Source: Bullera alba (taxonomy: Eukaryota > Basidiomycota > Tremellomycetes > Tremellales > Bulleraceae). Taken from it: DNA of 64,000 nucleotides. The position numbers and the translations under genes were made by a program. The notes under the pieces are model-generated. The model was not told the origin of the DNA. It was given only the letters and a program-made list of their open reading frames with translations, and made no database searches. This document shows, piece by piece, positions 1-9,721 of this stretch. Where the stretch lies: positions 868,001 through 932,000 of the forward strand of contig BCIX01000001.1 in the NCBI GenBank assembly GCA_001600095.1. The letters run 5' to 3'. Numbering within the stretch: the stretch's first letter is position 1; every line of letters starts with the position of its first letter.

Positions 1-414
1 TCTTTCTCCTCCTCCTCTGCTCGTTCCTGCTCGAATTCACTCAGGCGCAAGAGGTCTCCGCCAAGCTGGACCAATGTACAGCCGATCCAGCCGCTTGCAA
101 GGGTTACATAGGTGAGTACCCTTCTCAACACGTCTTGGGAATTGGCTGAGATTTGGTGTGTAGCGATGGGTGTCTGCTTGGCAGTGGGCATACCGCTGAT
201 CATATGGTGGATGATCAGTCGCAGACGGAATAAGAAGAAGAAGGCCAAAGAAGACGATGCTAGAGCGGAGCTTAAGAAGCAAAACGACGCTGTACAGACT
301 GCACTAACGGTGGCGAGACACAAGGGGAAGGCAGAGCGGCTAGATAAGTTCATGGAACTCATCGGGGGAGGTAAGGAGGATGACCCCTCGGGGGCTGGAG
401 GTAGAAATGTCTAG
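1..414 (+). CDS. 3' end of small single-pass membrane protein (5' partial)
   Basis: Two exons are visible. The first is open from the window edge and reads a very hydrophobic leucine/phenylalanine stretch (probable signal-peptide core) followed by a short segment with two cysteines. An intron follows (donor GTGAGT at about 112, acceptor TAG at 161-163). The second exon gives a hydrophobic segment starting MGVCLAVGIPLIIWWMI, then a strongly basic stop-transfer stretch (RRRNKKKKAK) and a charged, helix-prone tail to the stop at 412-414. This is the topology expected of a small type I membrane protein with a cytosolic tail of about 60 residues. The start codon lies upstream of the window. I do not recognise the family and assign no function. 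Confidence 0.6.
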
Positions 415-560
415 ATGGTCAGCTGGATGACGGTCACAGTGTATCACTGGGATCTGGAGGTTTAGACTTAGGTCATTGCATATTGGTGTACAAGTACAAC
501 ATTCGTTTAGGCGATATAATGTACAGCAGTTCCCTTGCGGCGTCGCATCCCACTCTCCAC

Positions 561-2161
561 TCATGACTGATTAGCCAACTCGTCTCGATAGACCAACACC
601 GAAGTGACACCTTTACTAGCATCATCCACCTCGACTATCAATCCCGGGAGCCCAAACAGCTCTGTAACGGGTCAGCTCTGAGGTTTTGCTCCACGCAGCA
701 AACTCACTACTGGTACTCAAGCCAGTCACACCCTCAAGCCCGCCTTCTCCCATTCTGTCCAGCACCATGGCATCCGCCGCAGCGGGCTGTCCATTCCCAA
801 GCTGTTTCGTCTTGTCGTCTATCGCTTTCCCATTCAGCTTGATCTGGGTCTCCGTTGCAGTCAAGCTCGTGCCGGTGGGCGTACTTGGTGAACCGCCCCG
901 TTTCTTCTTTTTGCCCTCGGGAGCGGGTGCTGAGGCTACGGGTATACTAAGATGCTGCGTGGGTTCAGGGTATTCCGGAGCAGATCCTGGTGACAGATTG
1001 GCGTAGAAGGACGATACTGGAGACGCATAGTCGAGTTCACCAGCTGAAATCTTCAGATGCCAAGGGCAGCGAGCATATCGCTGGAACAAGGGTGTACCAG
1101 GCTACAGAGTATCAGCACAAGGGGCTAATACGTACGGGATTTCCACCTACGATGTTGGAATGCGCCACGACCTTTGTGACAAGACCAGAGGGCGAAATGA
1201 GAAAGTCGAGGCCGAATTGAAAGTAGTTCCGGAAGCCTTCGGACGGTCAGCCAAAGTCCCATACCCGCAAATTCCTCACTCACAGCTGCCTTTCCCGGCG
1301 TCGGAGAGGTCATGTCCGCCCCACACCTTTGATATCCGCTCATCCTCCTTGTAGTACTTGCGCAGTGGAGGCCCGAGCTCGAGCAGGAGGTCTTGAGAAG
1401 TGGTCTGACCTAGGATGATATACCGGGGGTCTGGCATCATCAGAGTCACTCCCTTGCCGGGCTGATCGGGCTGTCAGGGCTACACCAGAGAGCAGTGCGT
1501 TTGGTCAACGCTCACAAGTATGATACAGTCATGCAGTAGGCACCTCTCCTCTGCGTCACCCTCAGCCGGGGTGATATCGATGCTCTTGACCAGATCTCCC
1601 CTATCCCCGCTACCGGATGACGTCTCCAGCTCAAAGCTCATGCCAGGATATTCCAGCTTTGAGCTCGAGGTCCCCGCATAGGTCGGTCCTATGACCTTGT
1701 TCACTCGTGCTCGTGTCAACGGGTGCGACGGAGACGAAGGAGACGAAAGGATCTTGTGATCCAGCTCGTAACATAGCTTGAGGTTGGAGTTGGGGATGTC
1801 GCGGATTCGGATCAAGGTGCAGTGCTGGTTGCGCGATGGCTCAAAGTACAGGACAAGATGGGGTAGTGTCAGTGTCACTGCGGACTTTGTTGGATCCTGC
1901 ACAACAGTCAACGGCGACGACAACATCACCGGATATCCTGATAACCACTCACGCCTGTATTCCAAGAAACCTCGACCTTGGGGTATAGAGTCCTCTGCGT
2001 CCTAAGTAGGTCCAGCACATGCCATAACGAGTAGGCTAGAGCGTTCAGCTGTCAGTACCGCGACTTCCGCTGAGCTAGGTGTAGTTGCGGACGGTGGCGG
2101 ACACACCTATCTGGAAGATGCCGACTCTGAAACCAGGTTCAATGGTGTAGGTGGTCTCCAT
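561..2161 (-). CDS. PHAF1 / UPF0183 (C16orf70) family protein
   Basis: Seven exons can be joined in frame from ATG 2161 to TGA 561. The product matches the PHAF1 (phagophore assembly factor 1, UPF0183) family along its length: an N-terminal part with IEPGFRVGIFQIG, a central block with VLYFEPSRNQHCTLIRIRDI and an FxxxxPGMSFELE stretch, then SQDLLLELGPPLRKYYKEDE, then NYFQFGLDFLISPSG, and a C-terminal LFGLPGLIVEVDDAS ... TSVLVYRDE strand pair. In animals PHAF1 pairs with BCAS3 on phosphoinositide-rich phagophore membranes; a matching role here is inference. A low-complexity Lys/Pro/Ser insert sits before the last domain (about 780-960). Most introns carry GTGAGN donors. It is divergent from the dysferlin-domain gene, with 277 bp between start codons. 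The upstream start fits a conserved first exon ending just before a GTGTGT donor. Confidence 0.85.
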
Positions 2162-2401
2162 ACTGCTTGTCCGGGCACTATATGGTGCTTGTTGCTGTCC
2201 GGACTCATTCCCAGTGCTCAGACATGGGATGCAGACGCTTCTTGACGGTTGAGCGTGGTGTAGATGTGAAGAGGACGAACGATAACAAACGCGACGTCAT
2301 GACTCGTTTCAAATTGCCAAGACGACCACCGCAGCCGATTCCTCATCTTGTACTGCATCCCTTCAACGATCACTTTGTCGTGTGCAGAGACTCTGAGCAA
2401 T

Positions 2402-2431
2402 CGCAGCGGAAAGAGACGCAGCGGAAAGAGA
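2402..2431 (+). repeat. Tandem 15-bp repeat in 5' leader
   Basis: Two exact copies of cgcagcggaaagaga abut, ending 7 bp before the ATG of the dysferlin-domain gene. It is purine rich on the + strand. It may be a 5' UTR element or simple slippage. Confidence 0.7.
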
Positions 2432-2438
2432 CGAGACC

Positions 2439-4153
2439 ATGTCTTCTGTCGGCGACGTGCAGCCCGAAGCCTCGACCTCGAGGTCTGCGTTAGCCCCGAA
2501 ATCGGGTTTCACCCATACCGCTGCGACCGAGGATGAGACGGCCATGATCAACGCTTCCATAGCTGCGCGAAGGAGGAAGTCGACTTTGGTGCCATTCATC
2601 TCCGAACACCGGTCGAAACACCATCACAAGCATGATCAGAAGCGGGGCCGCAAGTCGAGCAGCTCTCGAAGAGAACCAAGCGGAGACGAGCATGAGGACC
2701 CCTTAGCGGATGGTGCGGGCCAGTCAAGTGGAGTCCAGAGGCAAGAGGGTAGAGAATCAGATGAAGAGGGAGAGGGCTTCAAGACGTATAGCCAAGAGGA
2801 GATGAAGAAGATGTTTCCGGAACGAGTGGAGCTATTGCGGAAGGGGGAGAGCTACAATCCAGACGACGAGGAGGGTATAAGCGAGGAAGTGGACGTAGGC
2901 GTCGATGTGTCCAAGCAGGAGTTTGTCTGGGACGGTGGGTACAGTGGAGTAGCAAGTCGAAGATCCGAGCTGACTTCGCACAGTACTTTTCGAGAATCAG
3001 AGAGGGTAGGACGTGCTCTTTAAGGCTCACTGACAAATGTACAGGATTCACCTCTTTGGCAAAGCGTACTTCTCCTCTAGTTCACTACTACCAGCCGACC
3101 CATCAGCGTTCACCGTCCCCTCCCATTCTCTCCCCAACGCCTCATCTCTATCTTCAAAAGTAAAGCCAGATGCCAATGGTACTACCGACCAAAGCACCGC
3201 AGTCCTTCGTAATGGACCAGAACAAACCACCAAGAAGATCCCCATCAAACACTCAAAAGACAACAGCACAGTCTCTAGACCGATCAAGACGGCGTATACC
3301 CTCGAAACCTTCCAAACGCCCTCTCCCGCCTGGACATGGTTGACGAATTGGATGGTCAATATGCGCACGGGGACGGACGAGAATGGCTGGCGGTACAATG
3401 CCTGGTTCAAGGGCTCCGGCTGGAAGTCGCATTCTGGAACAGCGGGCTGGGGAGGCTGGGTCAGGCGCAGGGAATGGGTCAGGCTCAGATGTAGAAAGCC
3501 TAAAGAGCACGCAGGAGATCCTTCTCCAAAGCCCAGAGAGGAGGTTGCGGGCGAGAACGATGGCACCTCGACAGATCATGACGTGAACAAGGAGAACAGC
3601 AGCGAGAGCAAGGCCTCCACTCAGTCGCAAGCCCAGCTCGATCCGCTAGACCCGGAGGAGATGATCAAGACCATAGGCAAAATGCCACTAGACCGAACGA
3701 AGCTAGACTCGTGGAGGTCGTGGCTGGACGAGGCGGATCCTTCGGCGAAGAGCCGCCTGCAAAGCGTTCTGAATGAAGACGAGACGGTGAGTCGAAAGGG
3801 CTTTCTTTCTCGGCCTGAAGTGCCAAGTTGAACCACCACAGGCTCAGACACTATCCAAGTCGTTCGTTCACCACGCATCTCTTCCTCCGCTGCTCGAGCT
3901 GTTCAGACAGCATGACCTGGACGTGCCTCAAACAGTCAGCATAGCACCTTCTTCTCCCCGCCAGCCGTCCCCGTGTCCTTCAGCTCTTGATCCACAAGAG
4001 CCTTGCGAATGTCAGATCTCGGCCAAAGACCACGAAATCACCCCACCGGTGATTCAGAAGCCTCTACCACCTTCCGACCCGTCATCACCTGCGGAATCGA
4101 TATACGTCTCCGAGTCCTCGCACGAGGAGCACGATCAGCTCGAAGACAATTGA
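2439..4153 (+). CDS. Dysferlin-domain protein (Spo73/Pex30-like), soluble
   Basis: Four exons: 2439-2934, 2984-3005 (22 nt), 3045-3786 and 3842-4153. The N-terminus is Ser/His/Lys-rich and probably disordered. The dysferlin N-part is recreated only after splicing across the 22-nt exon: VLFENQRGIHLFGKAYF, then a leucine/proline stretch. The dysferlin C-part follows with its typical tryptophans (PAWTWLTNWMVNM, NGWRYNAWF, WGGWVRRREWVRL). The C-terminus is acidic and Ser/Pro-rich. I see no transmembrane segments, so it resembles the short soluble Spo73 type rather than membrane-embedded Pex30/31/32. The family acts at membranes: yeast Spo73 in prospore membrane extension, TECPR1 on damaged lysosomes. 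The partner here is unknown. It is divergent from PHAF1 and convergent with the ITPase gene, with 31 bp between stop codons. Confidence 0.85.
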
Positions 4154-4184
4154 CCGCCATCATCCGTCCGTCACGGCCATTGCA

Positions 4185-5056
4185 TCACTGCTTGGCTTGC
4201 TCCTGGAGATAGAGCCTTAACTTCTCTAGCGCCCTGTATCGATGACTGATCTCGTTCTTCTCCTTGCCGTCCATCTCGGCATATGTCCTATGACCGCCTT
4301 TGTCCTCGGGCTGGAATATGGAATCCCAGCCGAAATGCTCGGGACCTCGAGACGGCACAATGTTCCCTTCGGTTCGGCCCTCGAAGAGAATGGGCTCTTG
4401 GCCCGGTCCGGGCGAGTAGGCGAATGTGCACAGGGCCGTGGCTCTCGTGCTCGGGAATCCTTGTAAAAGTGTGTTGAGACCTGCATAACACGTTATCAGC
4501 TGTTGTACCTTATGTTCAGTAAGCATCCCGCATCACTCCATGTGTGCAATCGCTTGTTGCTTGCGCTCGATATTGGCATTGTGTTTTGACTGACCTTCGT
4601 GACCCAGCTTGCCCAGGAAATCCTTGATATATGGTCCCGGCAGTCCACCTAGTGCTTCGAAGCAGAGAGCCGTGTCCTCAGTCACGCAAGCTGTCCCAAG
4701 CTGGTCCAAGACATCAACCACTGGACTGCGATAGGGAGTATTCGGAGACTCACCTGTTCGGCGGCTGCTCTGCATTTTGCAATTGCGACTTCTTGCGTCG
4801 TGCCCTGTACCTCGGGTACTGTTTTCCATCGGGTCAGCAACCGCTGCCATACCCACCCGCAACACAAAACTCACCCTCTACGGATTGCGAAGTGACTTCG
4901 ATCCCGCTGGTCCCAGCGGCGAGGATCGCTTTGACCTCTTTCAGCTTGTTGGCATTGCCTGTGACGAAAACTAGGGGTAAAATGTCAGCTAGCAAACAAA
5001 CGGTAAACGAACTAGCTGCAGTGAAATTCGGCATCACACCCACCGAAAGAAGTCAT
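4185..5056 (-). CDS. HAM1: Inosine triphosphate pyrophosphatase (Ham1/ITPA)
   Basis: Five exons from ATG 5056. Exon 1 is only MTSF plus one base, and the next exon starts with the diagnostic [12 protein letters not shown]. Further family motifs are [18 protein letters not shown], a TSGNI-type loop (here [12 protein letters not shown]), FGWDSIFQP, and the C-terminal [16 protein letters not shown]. Ham1 hydrolyses ITP, dITP and XTP to monophosphates and so removes deaminated purines from the nucleotide pool; it is a cytosolic dimer. The catalytic Lys, Glu and Asp positions are all present and the length is normal for the family. The gene lies downstream of WBP11 on the same strand but is separately initiated. 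A CACGTG palindrome lies about 160 bp upstream of the start (5214-5219). Confidence 0.95.
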
Positions 5057-5213
5057 GGTGCTGTAGAAGGTGTGAGCGGGGATGCGACGAACAGACTCGA
5101 ACGAGGAGAACCACAAGAGAGGGAGGACCAAGGGACAAGATACGACAAAGGAGCGACTCTATCGACTTTTCGGACAACCTCCACTCCCACCATTAAAGCC
5201 ACTGGCCATATAC

Positions 5214-5219
5214 CACGTG
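5214..5219. promoter_or_regulatory. CACGTG E-box upstream of ITPase
   Basis: Perfect CACGTG palindrome in the 290-bp space between the WBP11 stop and the ITPase start. It matches the known core of Cbf1/USF-type bHLH sites. That it acts as a regulatory site is inference. Confidence 0.35.
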
Positions 5220-5345
5220 GACAAGAGCACGAGCGGTGCTGTTCAGACCAGGTGTCACTGCGTTCATGCTGCATGCCACTATTCTACAACAATCTGACCA
5301 TGTTCAATATGCTGACCGATACATATACAACATGTTCCTCTCCAT

Positions 5346-6955
5346 CTATGCGAGATCCCCGAGCCCGTCCAAAAACTTCTGATACTCATCATCGTCCCCG
5401 CCTTTTGAAGTTGAGGGCTGCTGTGGACCCAGCACTCCGGCCAATTTGCCCAACAGCCCACCACCCTCTTCGACCTGCTTGACCCTGACCTTATCGCCGT
5501 CCGCATCCACTTCTCCACTTCCCGGAGCGGCATTGACACTAAATCCTCCAGGCTTGCGCTTCTTCACACCTCGCGGCACGAACGCGGTAGCTTCTTTCCG
5601 CAGATCTCGCATAACAGGCGCAGCAGAAATCTCCCCGGCTTGAGCCTCGCTGGTTTTGACGCTAGGTGCAGAAACGACGGGTGGCTGGTCCGCTGCGACG
5701 CCATCAGAATTGGGCTTGGCGGGAAGATCGTGTTTGGCCATCCTGTACCCCTGGTACGTTTGCGTAGGTGCGTCAGACAACGGGTCCTGGACAGAGGCAG
5801 GCGGGCGAAATTGCTGATTCTGCCGTGGTCTAGGTGGTCGAAATTGATTTGGCGTAGGTGCCGGACCGAAAGCCGGGAAATGAGCAGCGGGGTCGTAGGG
5901 AACGTCTGGATTTGAGAATCCCGGTCCACCCGGTCCTCCAAAGCCTGGATTCATTGATGGCGGAGGATGGCGTCCGAATGGTATTGGGAAGGGAGTTGGG
6001 TACTGCCCTGTCAAATGAATTGGTGCTCCATACGAAGATGGGCCTGATGGCGGAAGCGGCGGCGGAGGCGGCTGATGAGTCGGCGGTGGTGTCCCTTCTG
6101 GTAATGGGATATCATCCGACTCTGCGTCCGAATCCTCATCACTGTCCGGTGGTGGCCCATCCGGCATCTCAATCTCATCGTCGTCTTCATCATCGCTGGA
6201 TTCATCGCTAGGCACGGGTTCTGGACCTGCGACAAAGTCAGCTTTTACAATCCACAAGCCAGAAACTCCGGTTACTTCGACACCTACTCCGTTCTTTGTA
6301 AGGCATTCCAGGCGGGGGCACACCGAATGGGTTGTACACCGGGTCAAAGTAGATACTCCTCGTAGGATCCTTCAGCCTCCCACTAGAGTCAAACTTCGAG
6401 TTGTCATCATCCTTGTCCTCTCTGTCCTCTCGCGGTCGATGGTGGGTCTTGAACACTTTGTCCTTCATCTCCGGGTGAGCAGCCACGAACTCCTCCTTGG
6501 TCTTGTTGATATACGCGAGCTCCTTCTCTAGATCCGCTAAGCGAGACTTGGCTTCGGCATTCAAGGGCTTGCCATTGCCTAGGTTGAAGATCAGATACCA
6601 TTTCTCTCGTCACCTCATTTCTGCTCACCTTGAGCCTGCATCGACCGGATCTCATTCTCCAGGTCTGCCCACCACGGTCAGCTTTCCGTTCCACTAACTT
6701 ACTTCATGCGACACACTCACCCCTTGTGTCCTTCTTCACGGTCTGCGTCTCACGTATCTTTTTCCTCCCCTCCTTGTTCTATCACGAGGGTCAGCCATGC
6801 GATCAATTCAAAGAGGATTTATAATCCGAGCACACCTTCTTCAGCTCCTTCGCACGAAGCGCCTTGCCTACGAACCAACATCAGCATCTGGACACACTTT
6901 GCTGGGAGCTGTACTGACGGTGCGCATCCGCTGGGTTGGCAGACTTTTTGGCCAT
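5346..6955 (-). CDS. WBP11-type pre-mRNA splicing factor
   Basis: Exons join from ATG 6955 (MAKKSANPADAHR, then KALRAKELKK after a GTCAGT intron). This matches the Wbp11/Npw38-binding N-terminus: a short basic helix followed by a KKxxxR-rich helix (NKEGRKKIRETQTVKKD) and the RLADLEKELAYINKTKEEF coiled coil. The middle is acidic (SDDEDDDEIEMPDG) and then strongly proline-rich with PPPPLPP runs suited to WW-domain or SH3 binding. The C-terminus FVPRGVKKRK plus DEYQKFLDGLGDLA matches the conserved C-terminal WBP11 motif. WBP11 is a spliceosome-associated nuclear protein and PP1 regulator. It shares a 322-bp divergent promoter region with ARPC5. Confidence 0.85.
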
Positions 6956-7277
6956 CTTGCGGCGGGATCGCTGTCAGCGTCGTGCACGTCCCGTGCTGTT
7001 GAGAGAGCAGAAGTGTCGGAAGATGACGGTCAAGTCGGAACTCAACCGACAAATGACTGCTGTCTATCGGTGCAGCATCAAGGATTCAAGCGCAACCTGA
7101 AACAAGGTGAAATTGTTTAACCCCCCCGGTTTAGATCTCCGGCGTCATAACCAGCGAGCCCGCTGCCCTCCGCTGCCTGCTGCCTGGTGCTTGCTGCTTG
7201 CGTTACAACGTCGACCACCGAGATTGCCTTGCTCACGCGAAGACTGCCAGTTCCAACACAGCACACACGCCATCGCC
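6956..7277. other. Divergent promoter region WBP11/ARPC5
   Basis: The 322 bp between two start codons read outward. It includes a cytosine homopolymer (ttaaccccccc, around 7120) and no open frame supported by splicing or homology. No specific motif recognised. Confidence 0.5.
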
Positions 7278-8001
7278 ATGTCCGAGTACGCATTCAGGAA
7301 GATCGACATTGACGCGCTAGACGAGGATGTGCTCTTGTCCTCGGATCTCTACGACCCAGACCCACGAAGCCCCGACGTCGTGTTGAGCGAGTCCAAGCAG
7401 AGGTCGACGGAGGCTAGGAACTTGGTGTCAAAGTGAGCTCAGGACCATCCCCCTTCATCCCTGTTGCACGGCGCAGCTGGAAGATCCGTTGGCTCGAAGG
7501 GAAAGCTGACATGGGGTGTAGAGGCGATATAGCCGGTGCTCTCAATGCCATCCTAACCGACCCACCACACGGCGATGGCGTCGACGAAGCCAAGGTGAGT
7601 GACGACCTCATGCGCAGGGCTATGAAAGAACTGAGAGCTGACACTGTGGCAGTCGACGACGACGAGCGCCCTTCTGTTGATATTGAACTCGACGAGAGCT
7701 GCGGAAATCCCAAATATACTAAAAGGTCTAGGGGACGATCAGCAGGATCACCTCATGACATACCTCTACAAGGTGGGTAGATAGAAGATCATGATGCTTC
7801 GGCCAGTCTGACGATCTGTAGGGTATGGCTCAACTGGCACAGGGAGGCGATGTCTCGGGATCAGTCCTGTTGACATGGCACGAGAAGGTGCGTATAGCCT
7901 ATCGCCCGTTTATCCGCAACTGACGGGCCTGACTGCAGCTGGTCGAACTCGCTGGCGTCGGTTGCATCGTCCGGGTTATGACAGACAGGCGCACCCTCTA
8001 G
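7278..8001 (+). CDS. Arp2/3 complex subunit 5 (ARPC5, p16-Arc)
   Basis: Five exons from ATG 7278, all with GTGAGN/GTGNGT donors. The protein starts FRKIDIDALDED, as ARPC5 does (FRKVDVDEYDE). It continues with the helical repeat GDIAGALNAILTDPP, the LMTYLYKGMAQLAQGG helix, the LLTWHEKLVELAGVGCIVRV block, and ends MTDRRTL. Every block aligns with human ARPC5. ARPC5 is the smallest subunit of the seven-subunit Arp2/3 complex that nucleates branched actin filaments at patches and endocytic sites. Residues encoded by the raw exon ends are out of frame until spliced, so unspliced reading truncates the protein. Length (about 140 residues) is normal for the family. Confidence 0.95.
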
Positions 8002-8265
8002 ACTGTAGACATATCGTCGGATAGTGCTGGTGGTGAATGGATTGTACAGACGAGATGGGCGGTAAACCCTCTCGATCACTTGTAAGCGCTTTACAGCTGG
8101 AATGCATGTTGCAGAAGAAGGCACGGGTATCAATACCGAAATCTAAGGTCCGCTTTTCACTTGAAAGAAAACCTGCGTCAAAGCCACTACTGGCACCCTG
8201 TATCTCACCCAGTCGAGTCAAGTTGTTTTTGGCAGTCGAGGGATTACCTCCACCTAATCCCACGT

Positions 8266-9368
8266 CTACTTCTTTCCGTATCGAGCCTTCTTTCCAAGAT
8301 CGAAGGGGATGTATTTGTACTTGATCATGTGTCTGCAGGCAATGGGTCAGCTATTGGGCAGAAAGCGTGCGTCAGCTCGATGCTTACTGGATCTGTCTTC
8401 GCATTGTCAAACCGAAAAGCGTGAGGAAGTAGATGAGCAGGATTGGCCAGTAGACTGGGACGTCGGTAGCCCTGGTGATGGTACAGAAGAGTGCGATGGC
8501 AGTGGCTTTGGTTGCCGAGTACCAGAACTTGAATTCTGATTTAAAGCGCATCAGCTGCAAGGTCCATCCAAGGAGCGGTCAACTGACCAGGTAGTCTCCT
8601 GATGAAAGGCCTGAATTCCTCGTCGTCCTGACCTCCAGACTGACCACCACTCTGGAAGCCACTCAACAGGCCCTTGATACCGCCGGAGGATTTTGAGCTT
8701 CCGGATCCTGGCAGCCCTGGAGCACCCTCTTCGACATCATCGGCGGCGAGGTCTTCAGCTACAGATGGGTCGAATCGCGGTTGCAAGAAGGCCAGGAAGA
8801 GGTTCAGTATGTAGATGGCGAGAGCGTAGCAGACGATGTACCACTACATAAGATTAGCGATATAGCAGATTGAGTTGAGCTGTTTGAGATATATCACTCA
8901 CGCCTTGTCGAAGGATGACATTCAGTGCGAACAGAAGGAAGATACCCAGTGTTGCCAACCATCTCTCCAGGACATGTGGGGTACTCCTATCCAACAGACC
9001 CTGGAACTTCCTTCCATAGACACCGGTGTTGTCTCTCACGATTTGAGCGACGTTCTTCTCCTCTGGCAGACCACCTCGCAGACCGGCTCCGGTTCCAGGA
9101 CCAATACCGTATCCCGCACTGCTGCTTCCGCCCATAGATGGCGCCGCGTACGAGTTTGGCTGGATGCCGGCGAGTCCTGACCGAGGGGGGAATCCTGATC
9201 CTGGGCCAGTAGCTGGTTTCTCGCTTGCAGGGGCGCCAGCGGGAGAGCTGGATGGTGGAGGACCGCCATTAGGTGGGTAAGGGTTCAAGTTCGGGTACGA
9301 CGGTGCTGCCTGCTACGTGAAGTCTGTCAGCTGATTACCACGGACGCAAGCAAGGACCAGCTCACCAT
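8266..9368 (-). CDS. RER1: Rer1 Golgi-to-ER retrieval receptor with extended linker
   Basis: The Rer1 core is clear: [19 protein letters not shown], then after an intron [20 protein letters not shown] and LQPRFDP, then the invariant [20 protein letters not shown], the fourth membrane segment, and a basic end [15 protein letters not shown]. Rer1 is a four-pass early-Golgi protein that retrieves ER membrane proteins and unassembled subunits through COPI. Two features are unusual. There is an N-terminal extension of about 90 Pro/Gly/Ser residues before the first membrane segment. The luminal/cytosolic loop before EEFRPF is expanded with a Gly/Ser/Gln-rich insert. The model places an intron directly after the ATG (9313-9365), so the first coding exon is only the start codon. 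ATG 9288 in the second exon is the alternative start. Confidence 0.9.
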
Positions 9369-9510
9369 GGTGACAGTGTTGATGTCTGGGTACAATGTCG
9401 AACAAAGGCAAGCAAGTCAAGATGAGAAACAAGGCAGCTGCCAGCGCGTGTGTGCGTGTCTGTAAGTTATCAAAGGGGAAATGATTACTGCCACGTCAGG
9501 TAATTCTAGC

Positions 9511-9516
9511 CACGTG
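9511..9516. promoter_or_regulatory. CACGTG E-box in RER1/CDC27 divergent promoter
   Basis: Perfect CACGTG palindrome midway in the 353-bp divergent region, with a second partial copy (ccacgtca) 20 bp before it. This fits the Cbf1-type core. Regulatory use is inferred only. Confidence 0.35.
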
Positions 9517-9721
9517 GATTTGATCCCGCTAATCCGTCGCGTTTGTTATTGACGGGTGTTGATTTCACTATCTTGAAGAGCGATCGCTCAACCCACCATC
9601 GATCGCGGCGAGCAACATTGACAGCGGCGGCAGCGTGATCAGGTCTCGAGATCCAGGAGGGAAAGCTACGTGGGCCAACAAGAAGAGAACTCCGAGTATC
9701 GTGCGATCAAGCTCTCACAAC

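Noticed and set aside
4631..5482. 283-codon open frame on the + strand
   Set aside because: It overlaps antisense to Ham1 and the WBP11 flank; both are confirmed by conserved motifs, so this frame is chance.
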